From assembly GCA_017792345.1 (NCBI GenBank), contig CP051228.1, positions 1,054,001 through 1,118,000 of the forward strand: a DNA stretch of 64,000 nucleotides, read 5' to 3'. The position numbers and the translations under genes were made by a program. Below are positions 16,917 to 26,791 of the stretch, in pieces; within the stretch, counting starts at the first letter, position 1, and each line of letters starts with the position of its first letter. The notes under the pieces are model-generated. The model searched no databases and was not told the DNA's origin. It worked only from the letters and a program-made list of their open reading frames with translations. The DNA is from Mesoflavibacter sp. Its GTDB lineage: Bacteria > Pseudomonadota > Alphaproteobacteria > UBA8366 > Aestuariispiraceae.

Positions 16917-17666
16917 ATGAAGGGCATTCCCGTTGCGGCGCGATGGTTCCGGTCGGAACGTCTCGACGACGGCGTCAGGCTGATCTGGGAACACCATCTG
17001 AGCCCGGACGTTCATTGCAATATCTGGTTCATCGAAGGCCGCGACCGCAATCTGATGTTCGATTCCGGGATGGGCGTGCGGTCCCTGAAACAGGAATTGG
17101 CCTTCCTGACGGAAAAGCCGGTGGTCTGCGTCGCCGGGCACAGCCATTTCGACCATATGGGCGGCCATTGGGAATTCGAGGAGCGGGTCGGACACGCGGC
17201 CGAGGCCGACATCATGGCCGCCCCGACTTGCGACAACACGCTGGCCGCCGACTATATCGAACCGCACCATTTTTCCGCCCTGCCCCATGACGGTTTCACC
17301 TGCGACAGCTACCGCCTGAAGCCCGCCCCGCTGACCCGGCTGGTTGACGAGGGCGATGTGATCGATCTGGGCGACCGTGTCTTCCGGGTCCTGCATGTCC
17401 CGGGTCACTCGCCCGGCTCGATCGCGCTGTTGGAAGAGGCGACCGGATTGCTGCTGTCCAGCGACTGCCTTTATGACGGCAACCTTCTGGACGAGCTGTG
17501 GCATTCCAACATTCCGGACTACCTGGAAAGCATGGCGCGACTGAAGGAATTGAATGTCCGCACGGTTCGCCCCGGCCATTACGACAGTTTTGGAAAAGAT
17601 CGACTGAAAGACCTGGCCGACGAGTATATCGCCGGCCGCCGCAAGCCGGGCTGCCCGAACGACTGA
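16917..17666 (+). CDS. Metallo-beta-lactamase-fold hydrolase
   Basis: Soluble two-metal hydrolase of 249 aa. Metal-binding motifs are visible in order: AGHSHFDHMGGH (HxHxDH...H), HVPGHSPGSIAL (third His), SSDCLYDG (bridging Asp) and VRPGHYDSFG (last His). This arrangement is close to glyoxalase II-like and thioesterase-like members. It lies downstream of the transporter genes on the same strand, after a palindromic repeat, with GGGAGCATAGCG as ribosome site. Because the linked catabolic operon lacks the expected acyl-CoA thioesterase, this enzyme is a possible candidate for that step. That is inference only, and other hydrolytic roles are equally open. Confidence 0.85.
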   Translation: MKGIPVAARWFRSERLDDGVRLIWEHHLSPDVHCNIWFIEGRDRNLMFDSGMGVRSLKQELAFLTEKPVVCVAGHSHFDHMGGHWEFEERVGHAAEADIMAAPTCDNTLAADYIEPHHFSALPHDGFTCDSYRLKPAPLTRLVDEGDVIDLGDRVFRVLHVPGHSPGSIALLEEATGLLLSSDCLYDGNLLDELWHSNIPDYLESMARLKELNVRTVRPGHYDSFGKDRLKDLADEYIAGRRKPGCPND

Positions 17667-17684
17667 CCGGTACTTTCCGATGGC

Positions 17685-18710
17685 CTACAACGTCCAGGCG
17701 GGGGCCGCGCCCACAGGTTCCTGCTGGGTGATGCAATGGATGCTGCCGCCGCCGGTGGCCAGCGCCAGGATCGGGACCTGGACGATCTCGCGGCCGGGGA
17801 AGGCTGCCTGAACCACGGCGCGTGCTTCCGCGTCGCCGGGCAGGCCGAAGCCGGGCATCACCACGCCGCCATTGCAGATATAGAAATTGATGTAGCAGTT
17901 ACAGAAGTCGAAATTCTCCGTCGTCGCGGTGTCGCGGCGCGGCGCGGCCCTCAGCTCCGTTATCTCCAGCCGCCGACCTCTGGCGTCGGTCGCGTCGCTC
18001 AGGATGTCGATATTCCGCCGGGCGACCGCCGCCTCGTCTGCATTCGCTTCAGGGTCGATTTCCACCAGCACCTTCCCCGGCGCGGTGAAACAGGCGATGC
18101 CGTCGATATGGCCGTCGGTGCCGGTTTCATACGGGTTGCCAGGCAGCCAGATCGTTTTCTCGATCCCCAAAGTCCGGGCAAAGATCGCCTCCGCCTTTTC
18201 GCGCCGGATGCCGGGATTTCGGTTCGGATTCAGAATGACCGTATCCGTCGTCAGCAAGGTCCCCTCGCCGTCGACATGCAGGGCGCCGCCTTCCGTCGCC
18301 AGGGCCGAATGCAGGACGGGCAGGTTCAAATCGCGCAGGACCGACGCGGCCAGGGCGGCATCCTTTTCGAAATGCTCGGTCTTGCCGCCCCAGGCATTGA
18401 AGCGCCAGGACACACCGGCCCGCCCTTCCGGAGAGATCACGAAACTGGGGCCGGTGTCGCGAAACCAGCTGTCGTCGACCGGATAGGCGACGACCTCCAC
18501 CTCGCCGCCGCAGAGCGCGCGCGCCCCTTCGGCCGCCGACGGATCGGCGATCATGCGCACCGGCTCAAACCGCGCAATGGCGCGGGCCACCGCCGCATAG
18601 TCCTTCTGAACGGATGCCAGATCCGGCGCCCACATCTCCTGCCGGTGCGGCCACACCATCCAGGTTCGAATATGCGGTTCCCACTCCGCGGGCATGCGAA
18701 AGGCCGTCAT
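17685..18710 (-). CDS. aguA: Agmatine deiminase
   Basis: Guanidine-modifying enzyme of 341 aa that converts agmatine to N-carbamoylputrescine and ammonia in arginine-derived putrescine synthesis. Seen: N-terminal MPAEWEPHIRTWMVWPHR, the DDSWFRDTGP substrate motif, the Asp/His region ETGTDGHIDGIACF, and the C-terminal catalytic Cys in GGGSIHCITQQEP. Length and motif order match the peptidyl-arginine-deiminase-like agmatine deiminase family. Ribosome site AAAGGGGGAAACG is strong. No N-carbamoylputrescine amidase lies beside it. It is convergent with the MBL-fold hydrolase gene. Confidence 0.93.
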   Translation of the reverse strand: MTAFRMPAEWEPHIRTWMVWPHRQEMWAPDLASVQKDYAAVARAIARFEPVRMIADPSAAEGARALCGGEVEVVAYPVDDSWFRDTGPSFVISPEGRAGVSWRFNAWGGKTEHFEKDAALAASVLRDLNLPVLHSALATEGGALHVDGEGTLLTTDTVILNPNRNPGIRREKAEAIFARTLGIEKTIWLPGNPYETGTDGHIDGIACFTAPGKVLVEIDPEANADEAAVARRNIDILSDATDARGRRLEITELRAAPRRDTATTENFDFCNCYINFYICNGGVVMPGFGLPGDAEARAVVQAAFPGREIVQVPILALATGGGSIHCITQQEPVGAAPAWTL

Positions 18711-18784
18711 CGTTTCCCCCTTTATCTCTTATGGGAAACGTTACCGCCGATCGGAAAGCGAAAGCTATACCCCGTTTGGATTAG

Positions 18785-19816
18785 CTATCGCACCAATCCG
18801 ATGGTCTCGCGCACTTCCGCCAGAATCGGGGCGGACAGCGCCCGGGCCCGTTCCCCGCCCTTGGCCAGGATCCGGTCGATCTCGGCGACGTCTTCCAGCA
18901 GGCGGTTCATCTCCGTCGTGATCGGCTCCAGATGGGCGACCGCGGCGTCGGCGAGCTGCTGCTTGAAGGCACCGAACTGGCCGCCGCCGATCTCGCGCAG
19001 GGCGGTCTCGACCGTCTGATTGGTCAGGGCGGCATAGATGGTCACCAGGTTCTGGGCTTCCGGCCGGTCCTTGAATCCGTCCTTGTCGGCCGGCAGGTTT
19101 TCCGGATCGGTCTTGGCCTTGCGGATCTTCTTCGCGATCGTGTCGGCATCGTCCGTCAGGTTGATGCGCGCCATGTCCGACGGGTCCGACTTCGACATTT
19201 TCTTCGTGCCGTCGCGCAGGGACATGACCCGGGTCGCTTCGCCCAGGATCAAGGGTTCCAGGACCGGGAAGAAGTCCTCGACACTCCAGTCGTTGTTGAA
19301 CTTGATCGCGATGTCGCGGGCCAGTTCCAGATGCTGCTTCTGATCCTCGCCGACCGGCACATGGGTGCCGCGATAGGCCAGGATGTCCGCCGCCATCAGG
19401 TTCGGATAGACGAACAGGCCGGTCGACGCGTTTTCCTTGTTCTTGCCTGCCTTCTCCTTGAACTGGGTCATGCGGTTCAGCCAGCCCATGCGCGCGACGC
19501 AGTTGAAGTACCAGGCCAGCTCCGCGTGGTCCGGATTCTGCGACTGGTTGAACAGGATGTGCTTGTCCGCGTCGATACCGCAGGCGATCAGCGCCGCCGC
19601 CACCTGGCGGGTCGCGTCGCGCAAGGTTGCCGGTTCCTGCCACACGGTCAGGGCGTGCATGTCGACGACACAATAGATGCAGTCGAACTTATCCTGCAGC
19701 GGGACCCAGTTGCGGATCGCGCCCAGATAGTTGCCCAGCGTCAAATTGCCGGTCGGCTGAATGCCGGAAAAGACGCGTTGCGGATGCTTGGTGGCCGAAG
19801 ATGCGGCGGCGGTCAT
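18785..19816 (-). CDS. trpS: Tryptophanyl-tRNA synthetase
   Basis: Class I aminoacyl-tRNA synthetase of 343 aa that charges tRNA-Trp. The HIGH-type motif is [12 protein letters not shown] near residue 22 and the KMSKS loop is [13 protein letters not shown] near residue 205; both are in the usual order and the length is normal. It lies downstream of murJ on the same strand, as in many alphaproteobacteria, but here a rightward gene is inserted between them. An upstream GGGGAG serves as ribosome site. Confidence 0.97.
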   Translation of the reverse strand: MTAAASSATKHPQRVFSGIQPTGNLTLGNYLGAIRNWVPLQDKFDCIYCVVDMHALTVWQEPATLRDATRQVAAALIACGIDADKHILFNQSQNPDHAELAWYFNCVARMGWLNRMTQFKEKAGKNKENASTGLFVYPNLMAADILAYRGTHVPVGEDQKQHLELARDIAIKFNNDWSVEDFFPVLEPLILGEATRVMSLRDGTKKMSKSDPSDMARINLTDDADTIAKKIRKAKTDPENLPADKDGFKDRPEAQNLVTIYAALTNQTVETALREIGGGQFGAFKQQLADAAVAHLEPITTEMNRLLEDVAEIDRILAKGGERARALSAPILAEVRETIGLVR

Positions 19817-19960
19817 GGGATGTGGACTCCCCGAACGGTGTTGAAACGATAAGGCGCGCGGTTATCGCGGGTTCCCGGGCGGGGGTCAAGAAACCAGTTC
19901 CGAGCTTGAGTTGCAGCGACCGGACCGTATGCTTCCCCTGGAAGAAATGGGGAGGGAAAT

Positions 19961-20785
19961 GTGTCCGAATCTGAGGAAACGCCGTTCATACTGTTCGCCA
20001 TACGGGGCGACTATTTCAATCGTCTTACGAAAGATCCCGAAACCTTCTGCAAAGGCGACTGGCGGGTTCCGGAGAATGACCCGGATTTTGCGCCGTCGCT
20101 AAGACGATCCAGAGGTCTGACGGATGTTGAAAATGTCTCGTCCGGCGAGACCGACCGGGCCCTCATTGCGGCCGACAGCGGATGGACCTTCGTTTCGCTC
20201 GCCCACAAAGAGATCGTCTGGGACGCCCATGCCTTTGCCGCGCGCCTCGCGGGACAACTCGAAACCGACGTTTTTCTGATCAGCAGTCCGATGGATTGGG
20301 CCGGGCAGTGCTGGATCGGACTGTTCGACCGGGATTACAGAACCGTCCGATTTCTGCAGCACGCGCCCGAGGGCGCCGAAACGTGGGAAACGGAGGCGGG
20401 AAAACCGCTGGAAATCGAATCGGAGCTCCCGGAACTCTGGTCCCAGTCCTCCGCGCTGGAAATGCTCAGATCGCAGGGTGCTCCGGACTGGATCTGCGAT
20501 CGGGATCGGACACGCAGTTTCGAACGCTCGGCCCTGTACGAACTGGACCATGATACAGACTGGATAAGATCGGACAGTCTGATGCGGAAACTCATGAGCC
20601 CCGACTGGTTCGCGCCGGTTGAACGCGGCCGTGCCCAGGATTGGGTCGAACAGGGGAATATCGAAGACGTCGAGGTTCCCGACGCGCCCCGGAAAACCAA
20701 TTCAAGTGCCAGTTTCAGGAACGGTATCGTCGTCGCAGCAATCATCTTCGGCATTCTCGTTCTGCTCGGGCCGTTTTTGTTCTGA
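19961..20785 (+). CDS. Unknown protein with C-terminal membrane anchor
   Basis: Protein of 274 aa that I do not recognise. It starts with GTG after a strong GGGGAGGGAAAT site. It is acidic and rich in Trp and Asp/Glu. Residues ~1-240 look globular and soluble, and residues ~252-273 are a single hydrophobic helix ending the chain (GIVVAAIIFGILVLLGPFLF), which suggests a tail anchor with the bulk in the cytoplasm. It lies alone on the plus strand between two minus-strand housekeeping genes, trpS and murJ, and so breaks that pair. Base composition is like its neighbours. Confidence 0.75.
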   Translation: MSESEETPFILFAIRGDYFNRLTKDPETFCKGDWRVPENDPDFAPSLRRSRGLTDVENVSSGETDRALIAADSGWTFVSLAHKEIVWDAHAFAARLAGQLETDVFLISSPMDWAGQCWIGLFDRDYRTVRFLQHAPEGAETWETEAGKPLEIESELPELWSQSSALEMLRSQGAPDWICDRDRTRSFERSALYELDHDTDWIRSDSLMRKLMSPDWFAPVERGRAQDWVEQGNIEDVEVPDAPRKTNSSASFRNGIVVAAIIFGILVLLGPFLF

Positions 20786-20806
20786 CTTCGGATAAGCCGG
20801 CAGTTG

Positions 20807-22366
20807 TCAGGAAGACCTGCGCCTCCGCAGGAGCCCCCGAACCTCTCGCAGATCAGCGCCGCCAAGAGCATGGGCGAGGACGAAATACCCCACCCCGCCC
20901 AGTGCGACGACAGCGGCGAGAATTCCGACCCGTATCCACAGCGCGAGCGGCATGAAGTCCGGGAAAACTGCAAGCATCCCGAACAGCGCCAGCGCCATCA
21001 GCGCGGAGGCGAGGATCAGGCGCGGCACACGCCGACGGAACCGGCCATCCAGCGGCAGGTGCCCCCGGCCACCCAGAATCCATCCCATCGCTGCCGCGTT
21101 CGCCCAGGCCGCCAGCGACGCCGCCAGCGCGATCCCGGCCGCGCCGAGAACCCGCATCAACGCAAAGGCCAGCGCCAAATTGAGCGCCATGGATAGGGCG
21201 GCGATGTAAAGCGGGGTCCGCGTGTCGCCGCGTGCGAAGAAGGCCGGAGACAGGACTTTCACCAGCACGACCGGCGGCAGACCGACGGCCATTGCCGCCA
21301 CGACCTCCGCCGTCGCAAAGGCGTCCCCGGCCTCGAACGCCCCGCGCCGGAACAGAACATCGACAATGGGCAAAGGCATGGCAATCAGCGCGGCGGCGGC
21401 CGGCAGGGTGAACAGCATGCCGATCTCCAGCGACCGGTTCAGGCTGTCCCGCGCTCCGGCATCGTCGCCGGCACTCAATTGACGGGACAGCAGCGGCAGC
21501 AGCGCGACGGAGATGGCGACGCCGATGACGCCCAGCGGCAACTGCGCCACGCGGTCGGCATAATAGAGATGCGCAATCGCCCCCGCCGGCAACAGCGAGG
21601 CAAGGATGGTCGAGACGACCATGTTGATCTGACTGACCCCGGCGCTGAGCACGCCCGGCCCCATGCGCCGCAGCAACAGGCGGATATCGGCGCCGATCCG
21701 GGGGCGCGGCAGGTGGAACAGGATCCCGGCCCGTTTGCAGTCCCAGGCGACCAGACCGAATTGGGCGATCCCGGCAATGAAGACACCCCAGGCCAGGAAC
21801 GCCGCCGGGATCATCGGGAAGTATCCGCTCAGGGACAGCAGCATCGCCGCGATCAGCACGACGTTCAGCAGCATCGGCGCCGCCGCGGCTGCGCCAAACC
21901 GTCCGGCCGTGTTCAGCATGCCGGAGAGCAGCGCCGACAGCGCCATGAAGGTCAGATAGGGAAAGGTGACGGTGCTGAGCGCGACCGCTAGGGCGAAGGT
22001 TGCCTCATCATCCGCGAAACCCGGCGCCAGGACCAGGATGACGAAGGGCATGAAAGCCATGGCGAGGACGGTCAGCGCCAGCATGACCAGGATCAGCAGC
22101 ACCGCCGCCTCCCCGCCGAACCGAACAGCACTGTCGCGGCCTTCGCGTTCCATCCGCTTGGCATAAATCGGGACCAAGGCGGCATTCAGCGCGCCTTCCG
22201 CGAACAGCCGCCGAAACAGGTTGGGCAGACGGAAAGCGACGACGAAGGCCTCTGCCGCCGGGCCGGCGCCCAGCACGGCCGCCATCATCGCGTCCCGGAC
22301 AAAGCCCAACACCCGGCTGGCCATCGTCCAGCCGCCCACCGTCGCGATCGACCTCAACAGCGCCAT
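20807..22366 (-). CDS. murJ: Lipid II flippase MurJ (MviN)
   Basis: Integral membrane protein of 519 aa of the MOP exporter superfamily that flips the peptidoglycan precursor lipid II across the inner membrane. It begins with the family signature GGWTMASRVLGFVRDAMMAA, then FVVAFRLPNLFRRLFAEGA. About 14 hydrophobic segments span the chain. The motif INMVVSTILASLLP...YADRVAQLPLGVIGVAI in the centre is characteristic. Ribosome site GGGAGTAGG. In this lineage it usually lies between glnD and trpS; both are here but separated from it by one extra gene each. Confidence 0.95.
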   Translation of the reverse strand: MALLRSIATVGGWTMASRVLGFVRDAMMAAVLGAGPAAEAFVVAFRLPNLFRRLFAEGALNAALVPIYAKRMEREGRDSAVRFGGEAAVLLILVMLALTVLAMAFMPFVILVLAPGFADDEATFALAVALSTVTFPYLTFMALSALLSGMLNTAGRFGAAAAAPMLLNVVLIAAMLLSLSGYFPMIPAAFLAWGVFIAGIAQFGLVAWDCKRAGILFHLPRPRIGADIRLLLRRMGPGVLSAGVSQINMVVSTILASLLPAGAIAHLYYADRVAQLPLGVIGVAISVALLPLLSRQLSAGDDAGARDSLNRSLEIGMLFTLPAAAALIAMPLPIVDVLFRRGAFEAGDAFATAEVVAAMAVGLPPVVLVKVLSPAFFARGDTRTPLYIAALSMALNLALAFALMRVLGAAGIALAASLAAWANAAAMGWILGGRGHLPLDGRFRRRVPRLILASALMALALFGMLAVFPDFMPLALWIRVGILAAVVALGGVGYFVLAHALGGADLREVRGLLRRRRSS

Positions 22367-22471
22367 CGCGCCTACTCCCGAAATGAAGATGCGGCAGGGT
22401 TAGCCGGATTCGAGTTGCCTGGCGAGGTTACGGTGGGATTGTGACGAACATCGCCCGATATTTTGGCGTGT

Positions 22472-23707
22472 TCAGGGTCCGGAGCGGATATCCTTGACGG
22501 CGGCCGCGACCTTGCGGAACGCTTCCGCCACCTGATTGGCCGCCCCGCCCGCGTCCAGTGGTTCGCCCTCGTCCGCCGGCGCAGGGCCCGGTCGATCTCC
22601 GGCAACCGCACGCAGAACCTCCGGGACGTGATGGAGATGCGTGCCGTTGGAGGCCTCCATCAGACGGGCGGTCAGTTCGACATTCGCCAGCCGGCGGGCC
22701 TGTGTCAGTTCGGCCGCGAAGGCCCGCAGCAGGACATACCCTACCGCGACAACAATTATGGTGATCAGCGACGCGCGGATGGCGACCACGTAGAACAATT
22801 CCTGAGAACTGAGCATCCGGCTTTCGAATTCCAGCAGACGGACGCGCAGATAGTCACTCACTTCCCGAAAGTCCGCGCTTTCCGCCGCGACCGCGGCTTG
22901 CTGGAGCTGAATCGCAGCGACCAGTTCATCACGGATCTTCGACACGGCATGTTGCGAATTCTGGAGGTCGAACCCGAAAACCCAGGTCGGCTGCGCTTCG
23001 TCCCATTGCTCGATGATGTTCCGCGCCAAGAGTATGGCTTGATCGCGCCCGACATGGGGATGCTCATAATCTGTCCCGCTGCGCGCCAGAACCGCCACAC
23101 TCAAACCGCTATCGTATCGGGTCAGCAAACCGGCGGTCACTTTCTCCGCCTTGGCGTAGTCGACAATCGATGACAACGGCACCGCGATGCCCCCATCATC
23201 CGATCGCGTCAAACCGACCCTTGGCTGCTGGACCACGATCACAAGTTCCGTGGGGTCTTTCGTCGTGCTGTCCCGATCAGAATACTGGTTTGCCCTGATT
23301 TCCATCAGAAACTCATACCCACCCGATTCCAGTTTTGGGTTGGTACGGATAGACTGCACGACATCGACAATTTTCAGCAGGCCTTCGCGGGAATCTTGCG
23401 GCAGCACTTCCAAGGCCGTCTGGATCTCCGATGCGGCAGCGGAGTAGATGCTTGAAAGCTTCTCCGCCACATCCGCGCGACGTTCTGCCATTTCGGATTG
23501 GATGGTCAGACGATGGAGCGTTTCGCGATTGCTTTCGTCATTTTCGACCGGGGAGGCCGCGACAAGCGCATCGAGCGGACTGAGGTTTTCGATCGCGAAA
23601 GAGACCCCGCCGACCCAACCGATCAGCATGACGGCAAGGATCGCAATCCGGCCCCAGGACTCGATCCTAAGCCGTGTCGACAACCCGCCTTTGATTTTAT
23701 CGATCAT
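22472..23707 (-). CDS. Unknown inner-membrane protein with two membrane segments
   Basis: Protein of 411 aa that I cannot place in a family. A short basic cytoplasmic start is followed by a membrane helix at about residues 20-40 (IAILAVMLIGWVGGVSFAI), a large ~260-residue extracytoplasmic part rich in predicted helices, a second membrane helix at about 307-328 (IRASLITIIVVAVGYVLLRAF), and a cytoplasmic tail that becomes Gly/Pro/Asp-rich. The layout resembles the sensor part of a receptor, but no HAMP, kinase or methyl-accepting domain follows. It sits between glnD and murJ on the same strand with a good GGGGGATC site. Confidence 0.75.
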   Translation of the reverse strand: MIDKIKGGLSTRLRIESWGRIAILAVMLIGWVGGVSFAIENLSPLDALVAASPVENDESNRETLHRLTIQSEMAERRADVAEKLSSIYSAAASEIQTALEVLPQDSREGLLKIVDVVQSIRTNPKLESGGYEFLMEIRANQYSDRDSTTKDPTELVIVVQQPRVGLTRSDDGGIAVPLSSIVDYAKAEKVTAGLLTRYDSGLSVAVLARSGTDYEHPHVGRDQAILLARNIIEQWDEAQPTWVFGFDLQNSQHAVSKIRDELVAAIQLQQAAVAAESADFREVSDYLRVRLLEFESRMLSSQELFYVVAIRASLITIIVVAVGYVLLRAFAAELTQARRLANVELTARLMEASNGTHLHHVPEVLRAVAGDRPGPAPADEGEPLDAGGAANQVAEAFRKVAAAVKDIRSGP

Positions 23708-23799
23708 GATCCCCCATCCCGGCCTGCAACCGTACGAAGATCACAAAATGCTTTCAACTTGATTTTACAACCGGGGCTTTCCGCTCCGGGGGCGCGGGA

Positions 23800-26649
23800 T
23801 TATTCCGCCGCCTGCGCCTTCTGGCGGGCGGCGCGTTTGGCCTGGGTCTTGGCCAGCGCCTTCTTCGCCAGTTTGGTCGGCGGCGGTTCGGTCTTTTCCT
23901 CGCCGTCCAGCAGGGCGTAACGCAGCGCCTGGCGGATCTGGTCCAGCTTGCCCTTGTGTTCGACCTTCATGCCGAACGTATCCTTCACATAGAAGACGTC
24001 GACGACTTGTTCGCCATAGGTCGAAACCTTGGCCAGGACGATCTGCAGACGCTGTTCCACCAGGGCGGCGGTCAGCTTGTAGAGCAGGCCGGGCCGGTCG
24101 CGGCCGTTGACCTCGATCACCGTGTGGCTGTTCGACGCCTGATTGTCGATCAGGACGCGCGGCGCGACGGTGAAGACCCGGGTGCGCGACGGCAGGGCGG
24201 ATTTCGCGCGTTTGATCAATTCTTCCATCGGCTTGATCTCGCCGGCCAGCGACTGACGGATCAGGACCGACAGGCGCGCCAGACGGTCCGGCCGCGCGAA
24301 GGCCCCGCCTTCCGCGTCCTGCAGCAGGAACGTATCCAGCGCCATGCCATCCTTCATGGTCGAAATCTTGGCATCGACGACCGTGGCCCCTGCCAGAGCG
24401 ATGGCGCCCGACAGACGCGCGACGAGGCCCGGATGATCGGTGCAGTAGACCGTCAGTTCCGTCACCGCCTTGTCCATGTCGATGCGGGTTTCGAGGGTCA
24501 GTTCGTCGGTGCGCCCATTGGCCGATCGAACCAGACGCGCGTGCCGCGCCAGCGTGTCGTCGTCCAATGCCAGGTAGTAGCCTTTGCCGCCGCGGGCCAG
24601 ATGGGTCGCGATATCCGCTTCCTGCCAACCTTCCTTTTCCAGCCGCTCGGCCAAGCGCGCCTTCGCGGCCTCCGCCCGGCGGATACGCCCTTCCGACGCC
24701 GACGCGCCGGACATCACTTCTTCTGCCCGCCAGTACAGTTCCCGCAGCAGCGTCGCCTTCCAATTGTTCCAGACATTGGGCCCGACCGCGCGGATATCCA
24801 CCACGGTCAGACACAGCAGCAGGCGCAGACGCTCCGGCGATTGCACCAGATCGACGAAATCCTGAACGGTCTTCGGATCTTCCAGATCGCGCTTGGTCGC
24901 CGTCATCGACATGGCGAGGTGATGCAGCACCAGCCAGGCGACGGTTTCGGTGTCTTCCGCATTCATACCCAGGCGCGGGCACAATTCGCGCGCAACCTCC
25001 GCCCCCAGTTCGGAATGGTCCCCGCCCCGTCCCTTGGCGATGTCGTGCAGCAGCGTCGCGACGTATAGAACCTCACGCGACTGCACCTGGCGGATCACCT
25101 TGCTGGCGACCGGATGATCTTCGTTCAACAGGCCGCGTTCGATGCGGTTCAGGATGCCGATGGCGCGGATCGTGTGCTCGTCCGTCGTATAGACATGATA
25201 CATGTCATATTGCATCTGCGCGACGACACGGCCGAAATCGGGCACGAACTTTCCGAACAACCCGCATTCGTTCATCTGCCGCAGGGTCTTATCCGGATCT
25301 TCGTCGGCACACAGAATGTCGACGAACAGCCGGTTCGCCGCCGGATCGTCGCGGAAAGCCGCGTTGATCTTGCCCAGCGCCCGCGTCACGGCGGTCAGCG
25401 CGTCAGGATGCAGTTCCAGCCCATGGCGGTTAGCAACGCTGAAAATGCGCAGCATCTCGATCGGGTTTTCGCGGAAATACTTTTTTTCGGTAATGGACAA
25501 ACGCTGACCGTCGATTGGGAACCCTTCCATCTCCCGCCGGAACAACGCTGCCGGTAGACGCAGCAGGCCCCTTCGCTTCTGGGCCGCCTCGAAGGTCGCA
25601 AGGAATATCCGGGTCAGATCCCCGACATCTTTTGCAACAAGAAAGTAATGACGCATGAACCGTTCGACGCCGCTGCCGCCCGCCCGGTCGGTATAGGCCA
25701 TCCGGTGTGCCAGTTCGGGCTGCACATCGAAGGTCAGGCGTTCTTCCGGACGGTTCGCCAGATAGTGAAGGTGGCAGCGCACCGACCACAGAAAATTCTG
25801 CGCCCGCCCGAAACGATCGATCTCGGACTTGGTCAAACCGCCTTCGGTCGTCATTTGGGAGATATCGTCGACGCCATAGAGGAACTTCGCGGTCCAGTAC
25901 AGGGTGTGGAGGTCGCGCAGCCCGCCCTTGCCGTCCTTGATGTTCGGTTCCAGCACATAACGGCTGTCGCCCATGCGCTCATGCCGGTCGTCGCGCTCGG
26001 CCAGTTTCGCATCCAGGAAATCCGTCTCCCGCCCGGCAACGACGGTTTTGCGGAAACTGGCCCGCAGTTCGGAGAACAGCGCCTTGTCGCCCCAGATATA
26101 TCGGGTCTCCAGCAGGGCCGTGCAGATCGTCCAGTCGGATTTCGCCTGACGCAGGCATTCATCGACCGACCGCGTCGAATGGCCGACCTTCAGGCCGACA
26201 TCCCACAGCGTATAAAGGATTGTCTCCACCACCTGGTCGATCCGGGCGGCGGGCTTGCGCTGGTGCAGGAACAGCAAATCGATATCGGATTGCGGCGCCA
26301 ACTCGCCCCGGCCGTAGCCGCCGACCGCGACGACGGCGATCCGTTCGGATTCCGTCGGGTTCGGCGCAGGATAAAGATGCGCCGATATCGCGTCGTAGAG
26401 AACCCGGATCGTTTGATCGATCAGAAAGCAATTCGCGCGGACGCATTCCGCCCCGTCCTGGTCATCGAAGAACCGGTTGCGGATTTCCTCGCGGCCCTTG
26501 GTCAGCGCCGCCTTCAGAATCGGCAGCCATGCCGCGCGCACTTCCGCTTCGCCCTGAATGCCCTGAACGGCAGCGGCCAGTTCTTCCTGAAGCGTCAGCC
26601 GGTCGACGATGCGGCGCTGTTGCTTCACTTTTACGGTGGTATCGATCAT
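23800..26649 (-). CDS. glnD: Bifunctional uridylyltransferase/uridylyl-removing enzyme GlnD
   Basis: Cytoplasmic nitrogen sensor of 949 aa that adds UMP to PII proteins when glutamine is low and removes it when glutamine is high. Domains in order: nucleotidyltransferase (~residues 100-260, VGGYGRGELAPQSDIDLLF), the GlnD-specific helical domain, an HD domain (~500-620, ATLLHDIAKGRGGDHSELG) for UMP removal, and two C-terminal ACT domains (~725-800 and ~835-910, the second with VIEVNGRDRPGLLYKLT). The length is usual for the family. The C-terminus ends in a Lys/Ala-rich tail. Confidence 0.96.
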   Translation of the reverse strand: MIDTTVKVKQQRRIVDRLTLQEELAAAVQGIQGEAEVRAAWLPILKAALTKGREEIRNRFFDDQDGAECVRANCFLIDQTIRVLYDAISAHLYPAPNPTESERIAVVAVGGYGRGELAPQSDIDLLFLHQRKPAARIDQVVETILYTLWDVGLKVGHSTRSVDECLRQAKSDWTICTALLETRYIWGDKALFSELRASFRKTVVAGRETDFLDAKLAERDDRHERMGDSRYVLEPNIKDGKGGLRDLHTLYWTAKFLYGVDDISQMTTEGGLTKSEIDRFGRAQNFLWSVRCHLHYLANRPEERLTFDVQPELAHRMAYTDRAGGSGVERFMRHYFLVAKDVGDLTRIFLATFEAAQKRRGLLRLPAALFRREMEGFPIDGQRLSITEKKYFRENPIEMLRIFSVANRHGLELHPDALTAVTRALGKINAAFRDDPAANRLFVDILCADEDPDKTLRQMNECGLFGKFVPDFGRVVAQMQYDMYHVYTTDEHTIRAIGILNRIERGLLNEDHPVASKVIRQVQSREVLYVATLLHDIAKGRGGDHSELGAEVARELCPRLGMNAEDTETVAWLVLHHLAMSMTATKRDLEDPKTVQDFVDLVQSPERLRLLLCLTVVDIRAVGPNVWNNWKATLLRELYWRAEEVMSGASASEGRIRRAEAAKARLAERLEKEGWQEADIATHLARGGKGYYLALDDDTLARHARLVRSANGRTDELTLETRIDMDKAVTELTVYCTDHPGLVARLSGAIALAGATVVDAKISTMKDGMALDTFLLQDAEGGAFARPDRLARLSVLIRQSLAGEIKPMEELIKRAKSALPSRTRVFTVAPRVLIDNQASNSHTVIEVNGRDRPGLLYKLTAALVEQRLQIVLAKVSTYGEQVVDVFYVKDTFGMKVEHKGKLDQIRQALRYALLDGEEKTEPPPTKLAKKALAKTQAKRAARQKAQAAE

Positions 26650-26791
26650 GCCCCTAACCTAGTGGGGCAGGCGTTAAAATGGAAGCGCCTGAGACGCCGT
26701 TTGACGAGTGGCACGGCGCGGTCCGAAAGGGTTCCCATGTCGCGCCCCATTCTTTAGCCTGACCGTGACGGAACGAGGGGGAGGGTCCGGG

